Assembly: GCA_031292485.1 (NCBI GenBank) | Contig: JARLHA010000042.1 | Location: 62,001 to 126,000 of the forward strand | Source: Mucilaginibacter sp. | GTDB taxonomy: Bacteria; Bacteroidota; Bacteroidia; Sphingobacteriales; Sphingobacteriaceae | DNA: 64,000 nt | Direction: 5' to 3' | Shown: piece by piece, positions 19,162 to 28,203 of the stretch | Position numbering within the stretch: position 1 is the first letter of the stretch | Layout of the letters: each line of letters starts with the position of its first letter | Notes under the pieces: model-generated | Told to the model about the DNA's origin: nothing | The model's input: only the letters and a program-made list of their open reading frames with translations | Databases searched by the model: none | Made by a program: the position numbers and the translations under genes

Positions 19162-19227
19162 TAAAGATTCGCCAATTATGCCGGTCTGGCGTTGATGAGC
19201 ATCATGATGTTTTGTGATATTTATCAC
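19162..19227 (-). promoter_or_regulatory. Crp/Fnr-type operator and -7 box of hemA
   Basis: GTGAT-ATTT-ATCAC at 19214-19227 is identical over 14 bp to the site before the FixL-like kinase gene. The box AATCTTTA (19169 down to 19162) begins 51.5 bp from its centre. Confidence 0.7.
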
Positions 19228-19237
19228 TTTTTATAAC

Positions 19238-20098
19238 TCATTTCATTTTTGAGGGGAATATCATTAATGGAACTTCCTGGTTATCCAGTATTTTTTTTGT
19301 GGTGCTATCGTGCAGCAGGCGCATAATAAATGAGTGCTGGTGATGTACCATTGCCAGCAAACCGGCGCCGCTCTCTTTAAAAATCCGCAATATGTTTTTT
19401 GATACGTCGTCGCCTTTTATCTCGTGATAACTGACCTGTGGGTATTTTAAACCGGAAATCTGTTTCTCAAGCTCTATTTCTTTCTGACTTTTTGATCGGG
19501 TTGTTTTATCCTGATGGGTAATGTGAATAATTTCCAGTTCAAAATGCAATAATTGGCCCAATTTAACCAGGTAGTGAATGGCCAACATGTCCGCTTCATC
19601 AAAATCGGTTGCAAATATCACTTTATGCAGTTGTTCCGGGTCCATTTTTGACGGCACTACTAAAACTGGTCGGCTTGACTTTTGAATAGTCGAATTTAAA
19701 TCACTCCCAAACAGCCCGTCATCATCGGGGTTGAAGGCACGGGCTCCCATCAATATCATCTCCACATGATGCTTTTGGATGATATCCGGGATAATAACCC
19801 CTAGTTTTCCTTCGCCGTTGCCACAATAGATAACAGGTTGATGATGAGCTGCACCCAGTTCCCCGGCCTCATCTTTAAGCGTTTTAGCAAGTTTGTTCAA
19901 ATTATCTTTACTGTCATCATCTCCCCAGTAAATGTCTTCAGCAACCCAGGGTTCAGCTACATAGGCTTCGGCCGAATTGGTAACGTAAGTATTAAACAAC
20001 AAAAGGTTAGTACTAAGTTTAGCGCTAAGTTTAACCCCCAATTCTGCGGCGTTCTCTGAATTTTTGGAAAAATCTGTCAGGACAAGGATGGATTTCAT
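19238..20098 (-). CDS. Universal stress protein, tandem UspA domains
   Basis: The 286-residue protein contains two UspA domains: residues 1-150 (MKSILVLTDFSKNSENAAELGVKL...ILMGARAFNPDDDGLFGSDL...SSRPVLVVPS) and 155-286 (KVIFATDFDEADMLAIHYLVKLG...VPLMIFPSK). The first has a modified phosphate-binding glycine motif. Usp proteins support survival under stress, often microaerobic or stationary growth in Bacteroidetes; no enzymatic activity is implied. It lies 94 bp upstream of hemA on the same strand, but the intervening operator suggests hemA has its own promoter. Confidence 0.9.
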   Translation of the reverse strand: MKSILVLTDFSKNSENAAELGVKLSAKLSTNLLLFNTYVTNSAEAYVAEPWVAEDIYWGDDDSKDNLNKLAKTLKDEAGELGAAHHQPVIYCGNGEGKLGVIIPDIIQKHHVEMILMGARAFNPDDDGLFGSDLNSTIQKSSRPVLVVPSKMDPEQLHKVIFATDFDEADMLAIHYLVKLGQLLHFELEIIHITHQDKTTRSKSQKEIELEKQISGLKYPQVSYHEIKGDDVSKNILRIFKESGAGLLAMVHHQHSFIMRLLHDSTTKKILDNQEVPLMIFPSKMK

Positions 20099-20154
20099 AT
20101 CGGATCGTCAATTTAAATAATATGTAAATTTTCAAATACCGCGTGGCTAAAAGA

Positions 20155-20168
20155 ATGATCAGCATCAC
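20155..20168. promoter_or_regulatory. Possible Crp/Fnr-type operator between two usp genes
   Basis: ATGAT-CAGC-ATCAC keeps the full TGAT-N4-ATCA core and lies between the divergent usp genes. I found no -7-like box at the 51.5-bp spacing used elsewhere, in either direction, so the assignment is weak. Confidence 0.35.
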
Positions 20169-20277
20169 ATATTAAAAGTTAAGAATCACACTTTAGAGTG
20201 AGTAATATCATTATTTGATGGTTTTGTTTTAGTGAATTTTACATAGGAAATATTATACAGTTAAATTCAAAAAGACA

Positions 20278-21138
20278 ATGAAAACGTTACTTATAGCGAC
20301 TGATTTCTCAGCTAAAGCCCGGCATGCTGCTGAATATGCAAATAAGCTGGCAGTTCAATTAAAAGCAAACCTTGTTTTGTGTAATGCTTTTATTGTGCCT
20401 GCGGAAGTGCCTGAGGCCGGCCTGGTTACCTGGCCAATGATGGAATACGAAGAAATGCTTAAAGACAGTGAAGAAGAGTTAAAGGCGTTGAGGGCTTCTC
20501 TGAAAAAACAAAATAATGACACTGACTTTCAACCTTCCATTCAATGTGAAAACGACGTGGGCGCCGTTACGGCGGTTGTAAATGATATTGTTGAACATCA
20601 AAACATTCAAATGGTGGTTATGGCCACACATGGAAATAACGGTTTAAGCCAGTTTTTGGTAGGCAACCATACCCGCCGGATGATTGATGAGGCAATTTGC
20701 CCATTGTTACTTGTTCCTGAAACCGCCGCGATAAAAACCGTAAAAAAGATTGCCTTTGCGACCGATTTTCTGCATCATGAAAAAGATCTGGAAACAATTT
20801 ATAATTTAATAGAGCTGATAAGGCCGCTGAATGCGGAATTGCTGATTACGCATATTCTGGATGAAAAGGAACAAAGCCCTCAATTTAAACAGTGGCTGGA
20901 CCACTTCCTGGTTGAGTTGTCAAACAAAGCCAATTATCCGAATATTTATTATAGGGTAGTAAAAAGCGATAATCCCGAACGCGGGCTTGAATGGTTATGT
21001 GAACATGGGCATGTGGACATGCTTGCGATGGTGCATCGGGGGCACAATATCCTGGAGAAAATATTTACAGGTAGCCATACCCAAAAAATGGCCGGACATT
21101 CAACCATACCATTGCTTGTAATTCCTGAACCAGCGTAA
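20278..21138 (+). CDS. Universal stress protein, tandem UspA domains
   Basis: A 286-residue second tandem-UspA protein, divergent from the one at 19238. Domain one (1-147: KTLLIATDFSAKARHAAEYA...MVVMATHGNNGLSQFLVGNHT...CPLLLVPE) keeps a G-x2-G-x9-type ATP-binding glycine pattern better than domain two (156-286: KIAFATDFLHHEKDLETIYN...GSHTQKMAGHSTIPLLVIPE). The strong resemblance and length equality suggest an old duplication. A bidirectional terminator follows. Confidence 0.9.
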   Translation: MKTLLIATDFSAKARHAAEYANKLAVQLKANLVLCNAFIVPAEVPEAGLVTWPMMEYEEMLKDSEEELKALRASLKKQNNDTDFQPSIQCENDVGAVTAVVNDIVEHQNIQMVVMATHGNNGLSQFLVGNHTRRMIDEAICPLLLVPETAAIKTVKKIAFATDFLHHEKDLETIYNLIELIRPLNAELLITHILDEKEQSPQFKQWLDHFLVELSNKANYPNIYYRVVKSDNPERGLEWLCEHGHVDMLAMVHRGHNILEKIFTGSHTQKMAGHSTIPLLVIPEPA

Positions 21139-21222
21139 TGTCGCCGCTACGGGAGTACACTTTAAGGCATTCAGGGAATTGATACTTCTATAATTTCGCC
21201 CCCATTTAATCCAAATAAATAA

Positions 21223-21252
21223 AGCTGCCCCATCAATGAGGCAGCTCCTTTT
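21223..21252. terminator. Bidirectional terminator
   Basis: A stem AGCTGCC / GGCAGCT (21223-21229 with 21240-21246) is followed by CCTTTTGTTT on the + strand and TTTATTTATT on the - strand. It separates the convergent usp gene and the 592-residue protein gene. Confidence 0.75.
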
Positions 21253-21277
21253 GTTTATAGTATTCAGGAAATTGGCG

Positions 21278-23056
21278 TTAGAGAGAAATACCGCTCAGTT
21301 TTTTTTCTGCTGAGTACAGGTCCTCCAAAATAGTGGCCAGACTTTGTGCCTGGAGTGTTATTTGAGGGAAAAGCTGTTTGTAATAATCAATTCCGGTTTC
21401 CAGTTCTGTTTTAAATTTGAGCAGGTATTTTTGTTTTTTATCAGTGAAATTTTTAACCTGGGCCGAGATCTCTTTTTGAAAATGATCAATGTACAGGTTA
21501 AGCTCGTTGATAAAAACATGTGGGCGTTTTACATTTTGTAACAGGTCAATTGACCCGTAAATATGCTTCACCATTTCCTCCAGGGAGTATGATCTTGAAA
21601 AATAAGCAAGGTTAGGGCCCGGGCAAATTGTAACCGCTTTGTTTTCCTTTGGTTTATTGATGCCGTACTTTAAATAACTTGATGAACAAAGACCTTCGCA
21701 AAGGCAGATTTTTTCGGTTACCGCACCAACTTGCTCTTCATATTCTTCAGGGCTCAGGTCAAGCGTTTTAAGTTGTTTTATTTTCAGGTTCTGGTACTCT
21801 CTCGAGGCTGTGCAGATAGGTTCGGTGGTAAACTCCGTATTGGTTACCAGGTATTTTTTAACACAGGGGTTTCCGGGCCTGCCTTTGTTAATTCGTTCCA
21901 AACGTTGTTTTTCACTGGTAGTACCCCTAAAATTATTAAACAATATACCTAACGGAGAGGAGTTGCTTACATAAAAAGCATCCTCGCCGGCATTTTCGAG
22001 CATTTTTAAAGTGTCTTCATCAACATTGGTAGCTTCCGGAACCAGTAAGAATGGGCTACCCCAACCTGTAACGTCCAATTGATAATAGGTGAGCAGAAAG
22101 TTATTTTCATCAGCAGTGCCAATGCCGCCCTGAACGCTAATGCGTTGCGGAGGGACATTTGAAATGGCTATACCTTTTATTAGTAATGCGGCCTTATACA
22201 TCTCAAACAACTCAAGGTGCAGCGCTTCTCTTTTATTTTTAAACTCTTCTAAAACAGGGCCCAGTAAATAGCCATCAGAGGCAAAAGCGTGGCCGCCGCA
22301 ATTAAGCCCCGATTCAATCCTGAACTCAGAGATCCATAGGCCTTTTTTTGCTAAAAACTTTGCCTGGATCAGCCCCGAACGAAAGTCGCTTACTTTTAAA
22401 ATAATTTTTTTGCGTGTTGAGCCACTGTCGTCAGGAAGAAAATCGGCGAACGATTCGATATAACTGTAAAGCCTCGGGTTCATGCCGGCAGATAATATTA
22501 CCGATGACCGTAAATTACTGTGCGCAAATCCCCGCAGGGCGGTTAAAGCATCTGTATTTTCATCTCCGGTTGATTCATGGTTCGCGTTGAAATTTGTCTT
22601 ATCAACTTTCGACATGATATTTACGTCAATCTCGCCTTTTTTTAACTCCTTGCGCAGCCTGTCCTGGAAAACCCGCCGGGTTTCTTCATCGGTATACTCC
22701 TGCATCAGGTCGTAACCTTGTTTTAGCGGCGAAGATTCGGGCAGTAGGTCGAAATAGCGGCATATATCACTGCCGGGCTCAAATGGCTCGTTTTTTAATT
22801 GCTCAAATTGCTGGTTTACCAGTTTTTCGAGCAAGTTAAGATATGAGGTAATACGCTTTTCCCTGAAACCGGGCTCTTTTTTGGTTATGGCCTCGTAGGG
22901 TTCGTTGTTCTTTTTTGAATGATATTCGCGCATGCGCTCAATCAGTTCGTCATCAACAACTGATACAACTGATGATATTCCGTAACGGGCAACTTTTAAT
23001 GGCGTATCAACTGAATAACCTAAACCTAGTACGGGTATATGAAATTTATGGATCAT
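21278..23056 (-). CDS. Uncharacterised 592-residue cysteine-motif protein beside the cbb3 cluster
   Basis: I do not recognise a characterised family. The protein is soluble, without signal peptide or membrane segment. A central region (LNCGGHAFASDGYLLGPVLEEF, then VQGGIGTADENNFLL and FLLVPEATNVD) has the glycine-rich, alternating strand pattern of FMN-binding TIM barrels such as nitronate monooxygenase, but this is weak. The C-terminal third carries C-x-C-x3-C (C451, C453, C457), then ICPGP (C478), with further cysteines near 398 and 415, which could bind an Fe-S cluster or metal. The last ~90 residues look helical. It is divergent from ccoI across a Crp/Fnr-type operator, so a role in microaerobic metabolism is plausible. 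Confidence 0.75.
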   Translation of the reverse strand: MIHKFHIPVLGLGYSVDTPLKVARYGISSVVSVVDDELIERMREYHSKKNNEPYEAITKKEPGFREKRITSYLNLLEKLVNQQFEQLKNEPFEPGSDICRYFDLLPESSPLKQGYDLMQEYTDEETRRVFQDRLRKELKKGEIDVNIMSKVDKTNFNANHESTGDENTDALTALRGFAHSNLRSSVILSAGMNPRLYSYIESFADFLPDDSGSTRKKIILKVSDFRSGLIQAKFLAKKGLWISEFRIESGLNCGGHAFASDGYLLGPVLEEFKNKREALHLELFEMYKAALLIKGIAISNVPPQRISVQGGIGTADENNFLLTYYQLDVTGWGSPFLLVPEATNVDEDTLKMLENAGEDAFYVSNSSPLGILFNNFRGTTSEKQRLERINKGRPGNPCVKKYLVTNTEFTTEPICTASREYQNLKIKQLKTLDLSPEEYEEQVGAVTEKICLCEGLCSSSYLKYGINKPKENKAVTICPGPNLAYFSRSYSLEEMVKHIYGSIDLLQNVKRPHVFINELNLYIDHFQKEISAQVKNFTDKKQKYLLKFKTELETGIDYYKQLFPQITLQAQSLATILEDLYSAEKKLSGISL

Positions 23057-23133
23057 GAATTATTATTAATAGGGTGCAAAACAGTAATAGTTATGTTTTT
23101 CCCCAAAGCTACGGGTTGTTATAAACACAAAAA

Positions 23134-23199
23134 CTGACGAAGGTCACTTTTTAATAAATTTTAGATCATTATTTACCCCGTTTTGAGGAAGCATCTTTG
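23134..23199 (+). promoter_or_regulatory. Crp/Fnr-type operator and -7 box of ccoI
   Basis: CTGAC-GAAG-GTCAC (23134-23147) differs in one base from the ccoN site. The box CATCTTTG (23192-23199) starts 51.5 bp from its centre. On the - strand a weaker box TATTACTG (23089 down to 23082) is at the same distance, so the 592-residue protein gene may share the site. Confidence 0.7.
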
Positions 23200-23217
23200 G
23201 GATAATAAAATTAAACT

Positions 23218-25608
23218 ATGAAAGAAAGCGCCATAGACGGGCAAACCTTGTGCTATCATTGTGGCAATGAATGTGTTGAAGAACTCCATCATGTTGATGC
23301 AAAAGCGTTTTGCTGCCAGGGATGTAAAAGCGTTTACGAAATATTAAATGCAAACAATCTATGTAGTTATTATAACTATAATCAACACCCGGGGGCTAAC
23401 AGGGCAATTGTTGATGCACGTTTTGAATACCTTGATAATCCAACCATCACCAGCGATCTGATTGACTATTCGGATGATAAGATAACCATTGTGAGTTTTT
23501 ATATTCCCGCCATCCATTGCAGTTCGTGCATATGGTTGCTTGAACAACTCAACAGGATAAATCCGGCCATACACTACAGCAGGATCGACTTTTTAAAAAA
23601 ACAGGTAATTATAAGGTTCAGTAATCCCGAAATTAGTTTACGGCAGGTAGTTGAATTGCTATTTAATATTGGATACGAACCTTTGATCAGCTTGCAGGAT
23701 GTTATTAAGAAGCAGGATAAGAGCCGTAAAGATAACCTGGTACAAAAAATTGCTGTAGCAGGTTTTTGTTTTGGAAACGTGATGTTGCTGAGTTTTCCTG
23801 AATATTTCGGCCTGTCGGGAGTCGAGCAAACGTTTAAACACTTTTTTGGATGGCTTAATGTGTTGTTTTGCCTGCCGGTAGTTTTTTACAGCGGAACTGA
23901 ATATTTTGTCTCAGCCTGGAATAACCTCCGCAATAAAGTATTAAATATTGATTTTCCGCTGGCTTTGGGTATAACTGTTTTGTTTATCCGTACGATAACT
24001 GAAGTGTATACCCGCACCGGTGCAGGTTTTGGGGACACTTTATGCGGGCTGGTATTCTTTTTGCTCATCGGCAAGTTTATTCAGCGGAAAACATACCACC
24101 ACATTTCATTTGAGCGTGATTACCGGTCGTTTTTTCCTGTCGCTGTGTCGGTTATTGAAAATGATTCGGAACAGCATATTCCACTATCTCAACTACAAAC
24201 CGGGCATCGCATAGTAATCCGGCATAATGAGATCATTCCGGCCGACGCTATCTTACTGAAAGGCGAAGCTTTGATAGATTTTAGTTTTGTAACCGGCGAG
24301 GCAAATCCGGTAAGCAAAATACTGGGCGAGATCATCTACGCCGGCGGCAGGCAAACAGGCCAGGCCATTGAAATGGAAGTAATAAAGCCTGTTTCGCAAA
24401 GTTATTTAACACAATTATGGAATAATGAAGCTTTCTCGCGCAGGCAGGGAAAAGATATGCAAACTTTCAGCCAGAAAGTAAGCAAATATTTTACTGTTGT
24501 TTTGCTGGTTATTGCAGTCAGTACATTATTATATTGGTTGCCGGTAGATTATAAAAAAGGGCTTGCAGCTTTTACCGCAGTCCTTATTGTGGCTTGTCCA
24601 TGCGCACTTGCTTTAAGCACCCCATTCACCATGTCAGCAGCGCTGAGCATTTTTGACAAGAATTTTTTCTATCTGAAGAATACGGCCATTGTGGAACACC
24701 TGGCCAGTATAGATACCATTGTTTTGGATAAAACAGGGACTATAACAACAGGCGACAGCAAAACTATAAAATTTGAAGGCGCGTTATCGGAAAAGGAAAA
24801 ACAATTGATTTATAGTGCATGTGGTAATTCGAGTCATCCGTTAAGCAGGATGATTTATGCACACCTCAACGGTCATGAGCGCTTAAAAACGGAAGAGTAC
24901 GCAGAGGTTCCCGGCCAGGGAATAATGGCGGTAATTGACGGACATTACCTCAGGGTTGGCAATTCAAAATTGGTGTTTGGCCAAAAAGAAGACGAAACGC
25001 AGCTTTCGAGGGTACATGTTTTACTTGACAATGTTTATTTAGGTTATTTTGCTTTTGTTCATCAATACCGGCCGGGGCTCGAAAATATCAGTAATCTGGT
25101 GCCTGGTTACAAACTCTTTTTGCTATCAGGAGACCATGATCATGAAAAGTATGAATTGCTGAAATTTTTTAAAAGCCAGGAAGCGATGTATTTTGATCAA
25201 TCGCCACAAGAAAAACTTGATTTCATCAACTCCTTACAGCGTACGGGCGCCACTGTAATGATGATAGGGGATGGTCTGAATGATGCGGGTGCACTAAAGC
25301 AAAGCAACCTGGGTATAGCCCTTACCGACAATGTAAATAACTTTTCGCCCGGCAGCGATGCTATTTTGGATGGACGCTCGCTAATAAAACTACCAGTGTT
25401 CCTTAAATTTTCAAAAGACACGGTACATATTATCTATTTGTCTTTCCTGATATCATTAACCTATAATGTAATAGGGTTAAGTTATGCGGTAACGGGCAAT
25501 TTATCTCCATTGGTGGCGGCTATTTTAATGCCGCTAAGCACAGCAACTATTATTTCATTTACAAGCATAGCCACACGCCTGGCTGCAAAGAGGCGAAAAT
25601 TGATATGA
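23218..25608 (+). CDS. ccoI: Copper-type P1B ATPase of cbb3 oxidase assembly (CcoI/FixI)
   Basis: The 796-residue pump has an N-terminal cysteine-rich module (CYHCGNEC...FCCQGCKSVYEIL), a heavy-metal-associated domain with CSSC near 101-104 (AIHCSSCIWLLEQL), about eight membrane helices, the ion-channel motif CPCALALS, the phosphorylation motif DKTGTITTGD, and GDGLNDAGAL. The N-terminal extension is typical of CcoI/FixI rather than CopA. Its known role is supplying copper to the CuB centre of cbb3 oxidase. It overlaps ccoS by 4 bp (ATGA) and has an oxygen-regulon operator upstream. Confidence 0.93.
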   Translation: MKESAIDGQTLCYHCGNECVEELHHVDAKAFCCQGCKSVYEILNANNLCSYYNYNQHPGANRAIVDARFEYLDNPTITSDLIDYSDDKITIVSFYIPAIHCSSCIWLLEQLNRINPAIHYSRIDFLKKQVIIRFSNPEISLRQVVELLFNIGYEPLISLQDVIKKQDKSRKDNLVQKIAVAGFCFGNVMLLSFPEYFGLSGVEQTFKHFFGWLNVLFCLPVVFYSGTEYFVSAWNNLRNKVLNIDFPLALGITVLFIRTITEVYTRTGAGFGDTLCGLVFFLLIGKFIQRKTYHHISFERDYRSFFPVAVSVIENDSEQHIPLSQLQTGHRIVIRHNEIIPADAILLKGEALIDFSFVTGEANPVSKILGEIIYAGGRQTGQAIEMEVIKPVSQSYLTQLWNNEAFSRRQGKDMQTFSQKVSKYFTVVLLVIAVSTLLYWLPVDYKKGLAAFTAVLIVACPCALALSTPFTMSAALSIFDKNFFYLKNTAIVEHLASIDTIVLDKTGTITTGDSKTIKFEGALSEKEKQLIYSACGNSSHPLSRMIYAHLNGHERLKTEEYAEVPGQGIMAVIDGHYLRVGNSKLVFGQKEDETQLSRVHVLLDNVYLGYFAFVHQYRPGLENISNLVPGYKLFLLSGDHDHEKYELLKFFKSQEAMYFDQSPQEKLDFINSLQRTGATVMMIGDGLNDAGALKQSNLGIALTDNVNNFSPGSDAILDGRSLIKLPVFLKFSKDTVHIIYLSFLISLTYNVIGLSYAVTGNLSPLVAAILMPLSTATIISFTSIATRLAAKRRKLI

Positions 25609-25775
25609 CGATAATATTTTTTTTAATAGGATGCAGCATACTGCTTGCCCTGATTTTTTTAGGAGCATTTTTCTGGGCACAAAAGAGCGGACAGAATGAT
25701 GACCTGTATACGCCATCGGTCAGAATATTATTGGATGATCATAATGAAGAGGTTGAAAATAAATCAAAAAAGTGA
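25605..25775 (+). CDS. ccoS: cbb3 oxidase maturation protein CcoS
   Basis: A 56-residue protein beginning at ATG 25605, overlapping the ccoI stop. It has one N-terminal membrane helix followed by the CcoS signature: FWAQKSGQNDDLYTPSVRILLDD, quoted here as WAQKSGQ, DDLYTP and RILLDD. CcoS is needed for cofactor insertion into CcoN. The stop codon TGA lies inside the ccoN operator (25772-25785), so coding and regulatory sequence overlap by four bases. Confidence 0.93.
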   Translation: MTIIFFLIGCSILLALIFLGAFFWAQKSGQNDDLYTPSVRILLDDHNEEVENKSKK

Positions 25776-25837
25776 CGAAGGTCACCTTTTTGAGTAATTG
25801 TCATCATTCTGTCACTGCCCCCGCAAAATTAATTTTA
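25772..25837 (+). promoter_or_regulatory. Crp/Fnr-type operator and -7 box of the ccoNOQP operon
   Basis: GTGAC-GAAG-GTCAC (25772-25785) is a perfect 5-4-5 palindrome. The box TAATTTTA (25830-25837) begins 51.5 bp from its centre, putting the operator near -62 from the inferred start. Confidence 0.78.
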
Positions 25838-25867
25838 CGCCATTAAAAACAACTAATTAATTACTTT

Positions 25868-27997
25868 ATGCAACCCGAAAAATTTTACTATGACAACAAA
25901 ATAGTCCGGAATTTTGGTATTGCCACCATTATTTGGGGTATTGTTGGGATGACAGTGGGCCTGTGGATAGCGATAGAGCTATATCACCCGGCTGCAAACC
26001 TTGACACCCAATACACCACCTTCGGCCGGATCAGGCCATTACACACCAATGCGGTTATTTTTGCATTTGTGGGTAATGCCATTTTCATGGGTGTTTACTA
26101 TTCATTACAACGCTTGTTAAAAGCGCGTATGTTTAGTGATGTACTCAGCAAGATCCATTTTTGGGGCTGGCAGCTCATTATTGTATCGGCTGCTATTACC
26201 CTGCCACTTGGATTTACCACCTCGCATGAATATGCTGAACTGGAATGGCCAATCGATATCCTGATCACCATTATATGGGTTGTTTTCGGTATCAATATGT
26301 TTGGTACAATTATTAAGAGGCGCGAGCGTCATTTGTATGTGGCCATTTGGTTTTACATCGCCACTTTTGTTACTATCGCAGTATTGCACATTGTAAACTC
26401 TATTGAATTACCGGTATCATTAACAAAAAGTTATATGATATATGCCGGTGTTCAGGACGCACTTGTTCAATGGTGGTACGGACATAACGCGGTTGCTTTC
26501 TTCCTCACAACGCCCTACCTGGGTATGATGTATTACTTTTTGCCTAAAATGGCAAACCGGCCTGTTTATTCGTATAAATTAAGTATCCTCCATTTTTGGG
26601 CACTTATATTCCTCTATATCTGGGCAGGTCCTCACCATTTGTTATACAGCACCTTACCCGGGTGGGCGCAATCATTGGGTGTCGCCTTTTCAATCATGCT
26701 TATTGCTCCAAGCTGGGGTGGTATGATCAACGGTTTGTTAACGCTGCGCGGCGCATGGGATAAAGTAAGGGATGATGTAAATTTAAAGTTTATGGTGGTT
26801 GGCCTAACCGCTTATGGTATGGCCACTTTCGAAGGCCCTATGCTTTCGCTTAAACAAGTAAACGGATTTGCACATTTTACCGACTGGATTATCGCCCACG
26901 TACACGTTGGGGCTATGGGCTGGAATGGTTTCTTAACCTTTGCCATATTATACTGGATAATTCCACGTATCTACAAAACCGAATTGTTCTCTAAAAAATT
27001 GGCCTCCATCCACTTCTGGATCGGCACTTTGGGTATTTTGTTTTATGTAATACCCATTTATTGGGCAGGCTTTACCCAATCATTGATGTTGAAAGAGTTT
27101 ACACCCGAGGGTTTATTGAAATATCCAAATTTCCTTGAAACTACCTTGCGGATATTACCAATGTACGTAATGCGCTCAATAGGCGGCACACTATATTTAA
27201 GCGGTGTTATTTTAATGGCTTATAACCTGTTTAAAACAATGGCACAGGGAAGCCTTGTAGCTAATGAAGCAGCCCAGGCTATGCCGCTTGAACCATTACC
27301 CCAGCACGTAAATGAGCATTCATGGCACCGCGCTTTGGAACGCAAACCGATCAAGTTCATGATCGTTGCATTACTGGTGATTTTGGTAGGCTCATTTGTT
27401 GAATTGATGCCAACATTAACCATCAAATCAAACATCGCTACCATTGCCAGCGTAAAACCTTACACTCCTTTGGAATTACAGGGAAGGGATTTGTATATCA
27501 GGGAAGGCTGCTTGGCTTGCCACTCGCAAACGGTAAGGCCGTTCCGGTCAGAAACTGAGCGCTATGGCGAATACAGTAAAGCCGGGGAGTTTGTATACGA
27601 CCACCCATTCCTTTGGGGATCAAAACGCATAGGGCCCGATCTGGCCCGGGAAGGCGGTAAATATCCCAACGCATGGCATTACAATCACCTGATGGATCCT
27701 CGCTTAATGTCGCCGGGAAGTATCATGCCGAATTACGATTGGTTTATTACGCAAAAGCTGGATACTTCTTTAACCGCTAGAAAAATCAACGCGATGCGCA
27801 CTTTAGGCGTTCCGTATCCGGTAGGCTACGATAAAATTGCCAACCGTGAACTTGATAAGCAAGCTAAAGGCATAGCGGCCGACCTTGCTAAAAACCATAT
27901 TAAGGTTAGTAGCGACAGAGAGGTGATAGCCATTATTGCTTATTTGCAACGCCTTGGTACAGACATTAAAGCAGACAAATCAGCTAACAATAATTAA
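25868..27997 (+). CDS. ccoN: cbb3-type cytochrome c oxidase subunits I/II, CcoN-CcoO fusion
   Basis: The 709-residue polypeptide joins the catalytic CcoN (about 1-480, twelve membrane helices) to the monohaem CcoO (about 490-700). Metal ligand motifs are visible: GRIRPLHTNAVIF (haem b histidine), WWYGHNAVAFF (CuB/active-site region) and FTDWIIAHVHVGAMGWNG. The CcoO part has an anchoring helix, haem-binding CLACH near 552, and the distal methionine in SPGSIMPNYDWF. It reduces O2 to water with high affinity in the inner membrane. The N-O fusion is known from Bacteroidetes. First gene of an operon with ccoQ, ccoP, ccoG, ccoH. Confidence 0.96.
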   Translation: MQPEKFYYDNKIVRNFGIATIIWGIVGMTVGLWIAIELYHPAANLDTQYTTFGRIRPLHTNAVIFAFVGNAIFMGVYYSLQRLLKARMFSDVLSKIHFWGWQLIIVSAAITLPLGFTTSHEYAELEWPIDILITIIWVVFGINMFGTIIKRRERHLYVAIWFYIATFVTIAVLHIVNSIELPVSLTKSYMIYAGVQDALVQWWYGHNAVAFFLTTPYLGMMYYFLPKMANRPVYSYKLSILHFWALIFLYIWAGPHHLLYSTLPGWAQSLGVAFSIMLIAPSWGGMINGLLTLRGAWDKVRDDVNLKFMVVGLTAYGMATFEGPMLSLKQVNGFAHFTDWIIAHVHVGAMGWNGFLTFAILYWIIPRIYKTELFSKKLASIHFWIGTLGILFYVIPIYWAGFTQSLMLKEFTPEGLLKYPNFLETTLRILPMYVMRSIGGTLYLSGVILMAYNLFKTMAQGSLVANEAAQAMPLEPLPQHVNEHSWHRALERKPIKFMIVALLVILVGSFVELMPTLTIKSNIATIASVKPYTPLELQGRDLYIREGCLACHSQTVRPFRSETERYGEYSKAGEFVYDHPFLWGSKRIGPDLAREGGKYPNAWHYNHLMDPRLMSPGSIMPNYDWFITQKLDTSLTARKINAMRTLGVPYPVGYDKIANRELDKQAKGIAADLAKNHIKVSSDREVIAIIAYLQRLGTDIKADKSANNN

Positions 27998-28008
27998 TTT
28001 TTCAAATC

Positions 28009-28203
28009 ATGTTTAGCCAGTATTTAGACAAATTTTCAGGAGGTCAGATCTATCTGATCTCCTCTTTAGGGATATTCTTCGTGTTTTTCATTGTTGTTAC
28101 TATCCTTATGTTCAGGCTTAAAAAAACGCATGTCAACTATATGAGTGATTTGCCACTGGAAGACGACAATACACCAAAACCATTTAAACCATTACAGTCA
28201 TGA
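28009..28203 (+). CDS. ccoQ: CcoQ-like small cbb3 oxidase subunit
   Basis: The 64-residue protein has one membrane helix (IYLISSLGIFFVFFIVVTILMF) followed by a short charged tail (VNYMSDLPLEDDNTPKPF). Position between ccoNO and ccoP, 11 bp after the former and overlapping ccoP by 4 bp, is the main reason for the CcoQ call. CcoQ stabilises the oxidase in other bacteria. Confidence 0.8.
   Translation: MFSQYLDKFSGGQIYLISSLGIFFVFFIVVTILMFRLKKTHVNYMSDLPLEDDNTPKPFKPLQS

Noticed and set aside
20198..20211. GTGAGTAATATCAT upstream of the + strand usp gene as an operator
   Set aside because: Half-sites match poorly and there is no -7-like box at the shared spacing.
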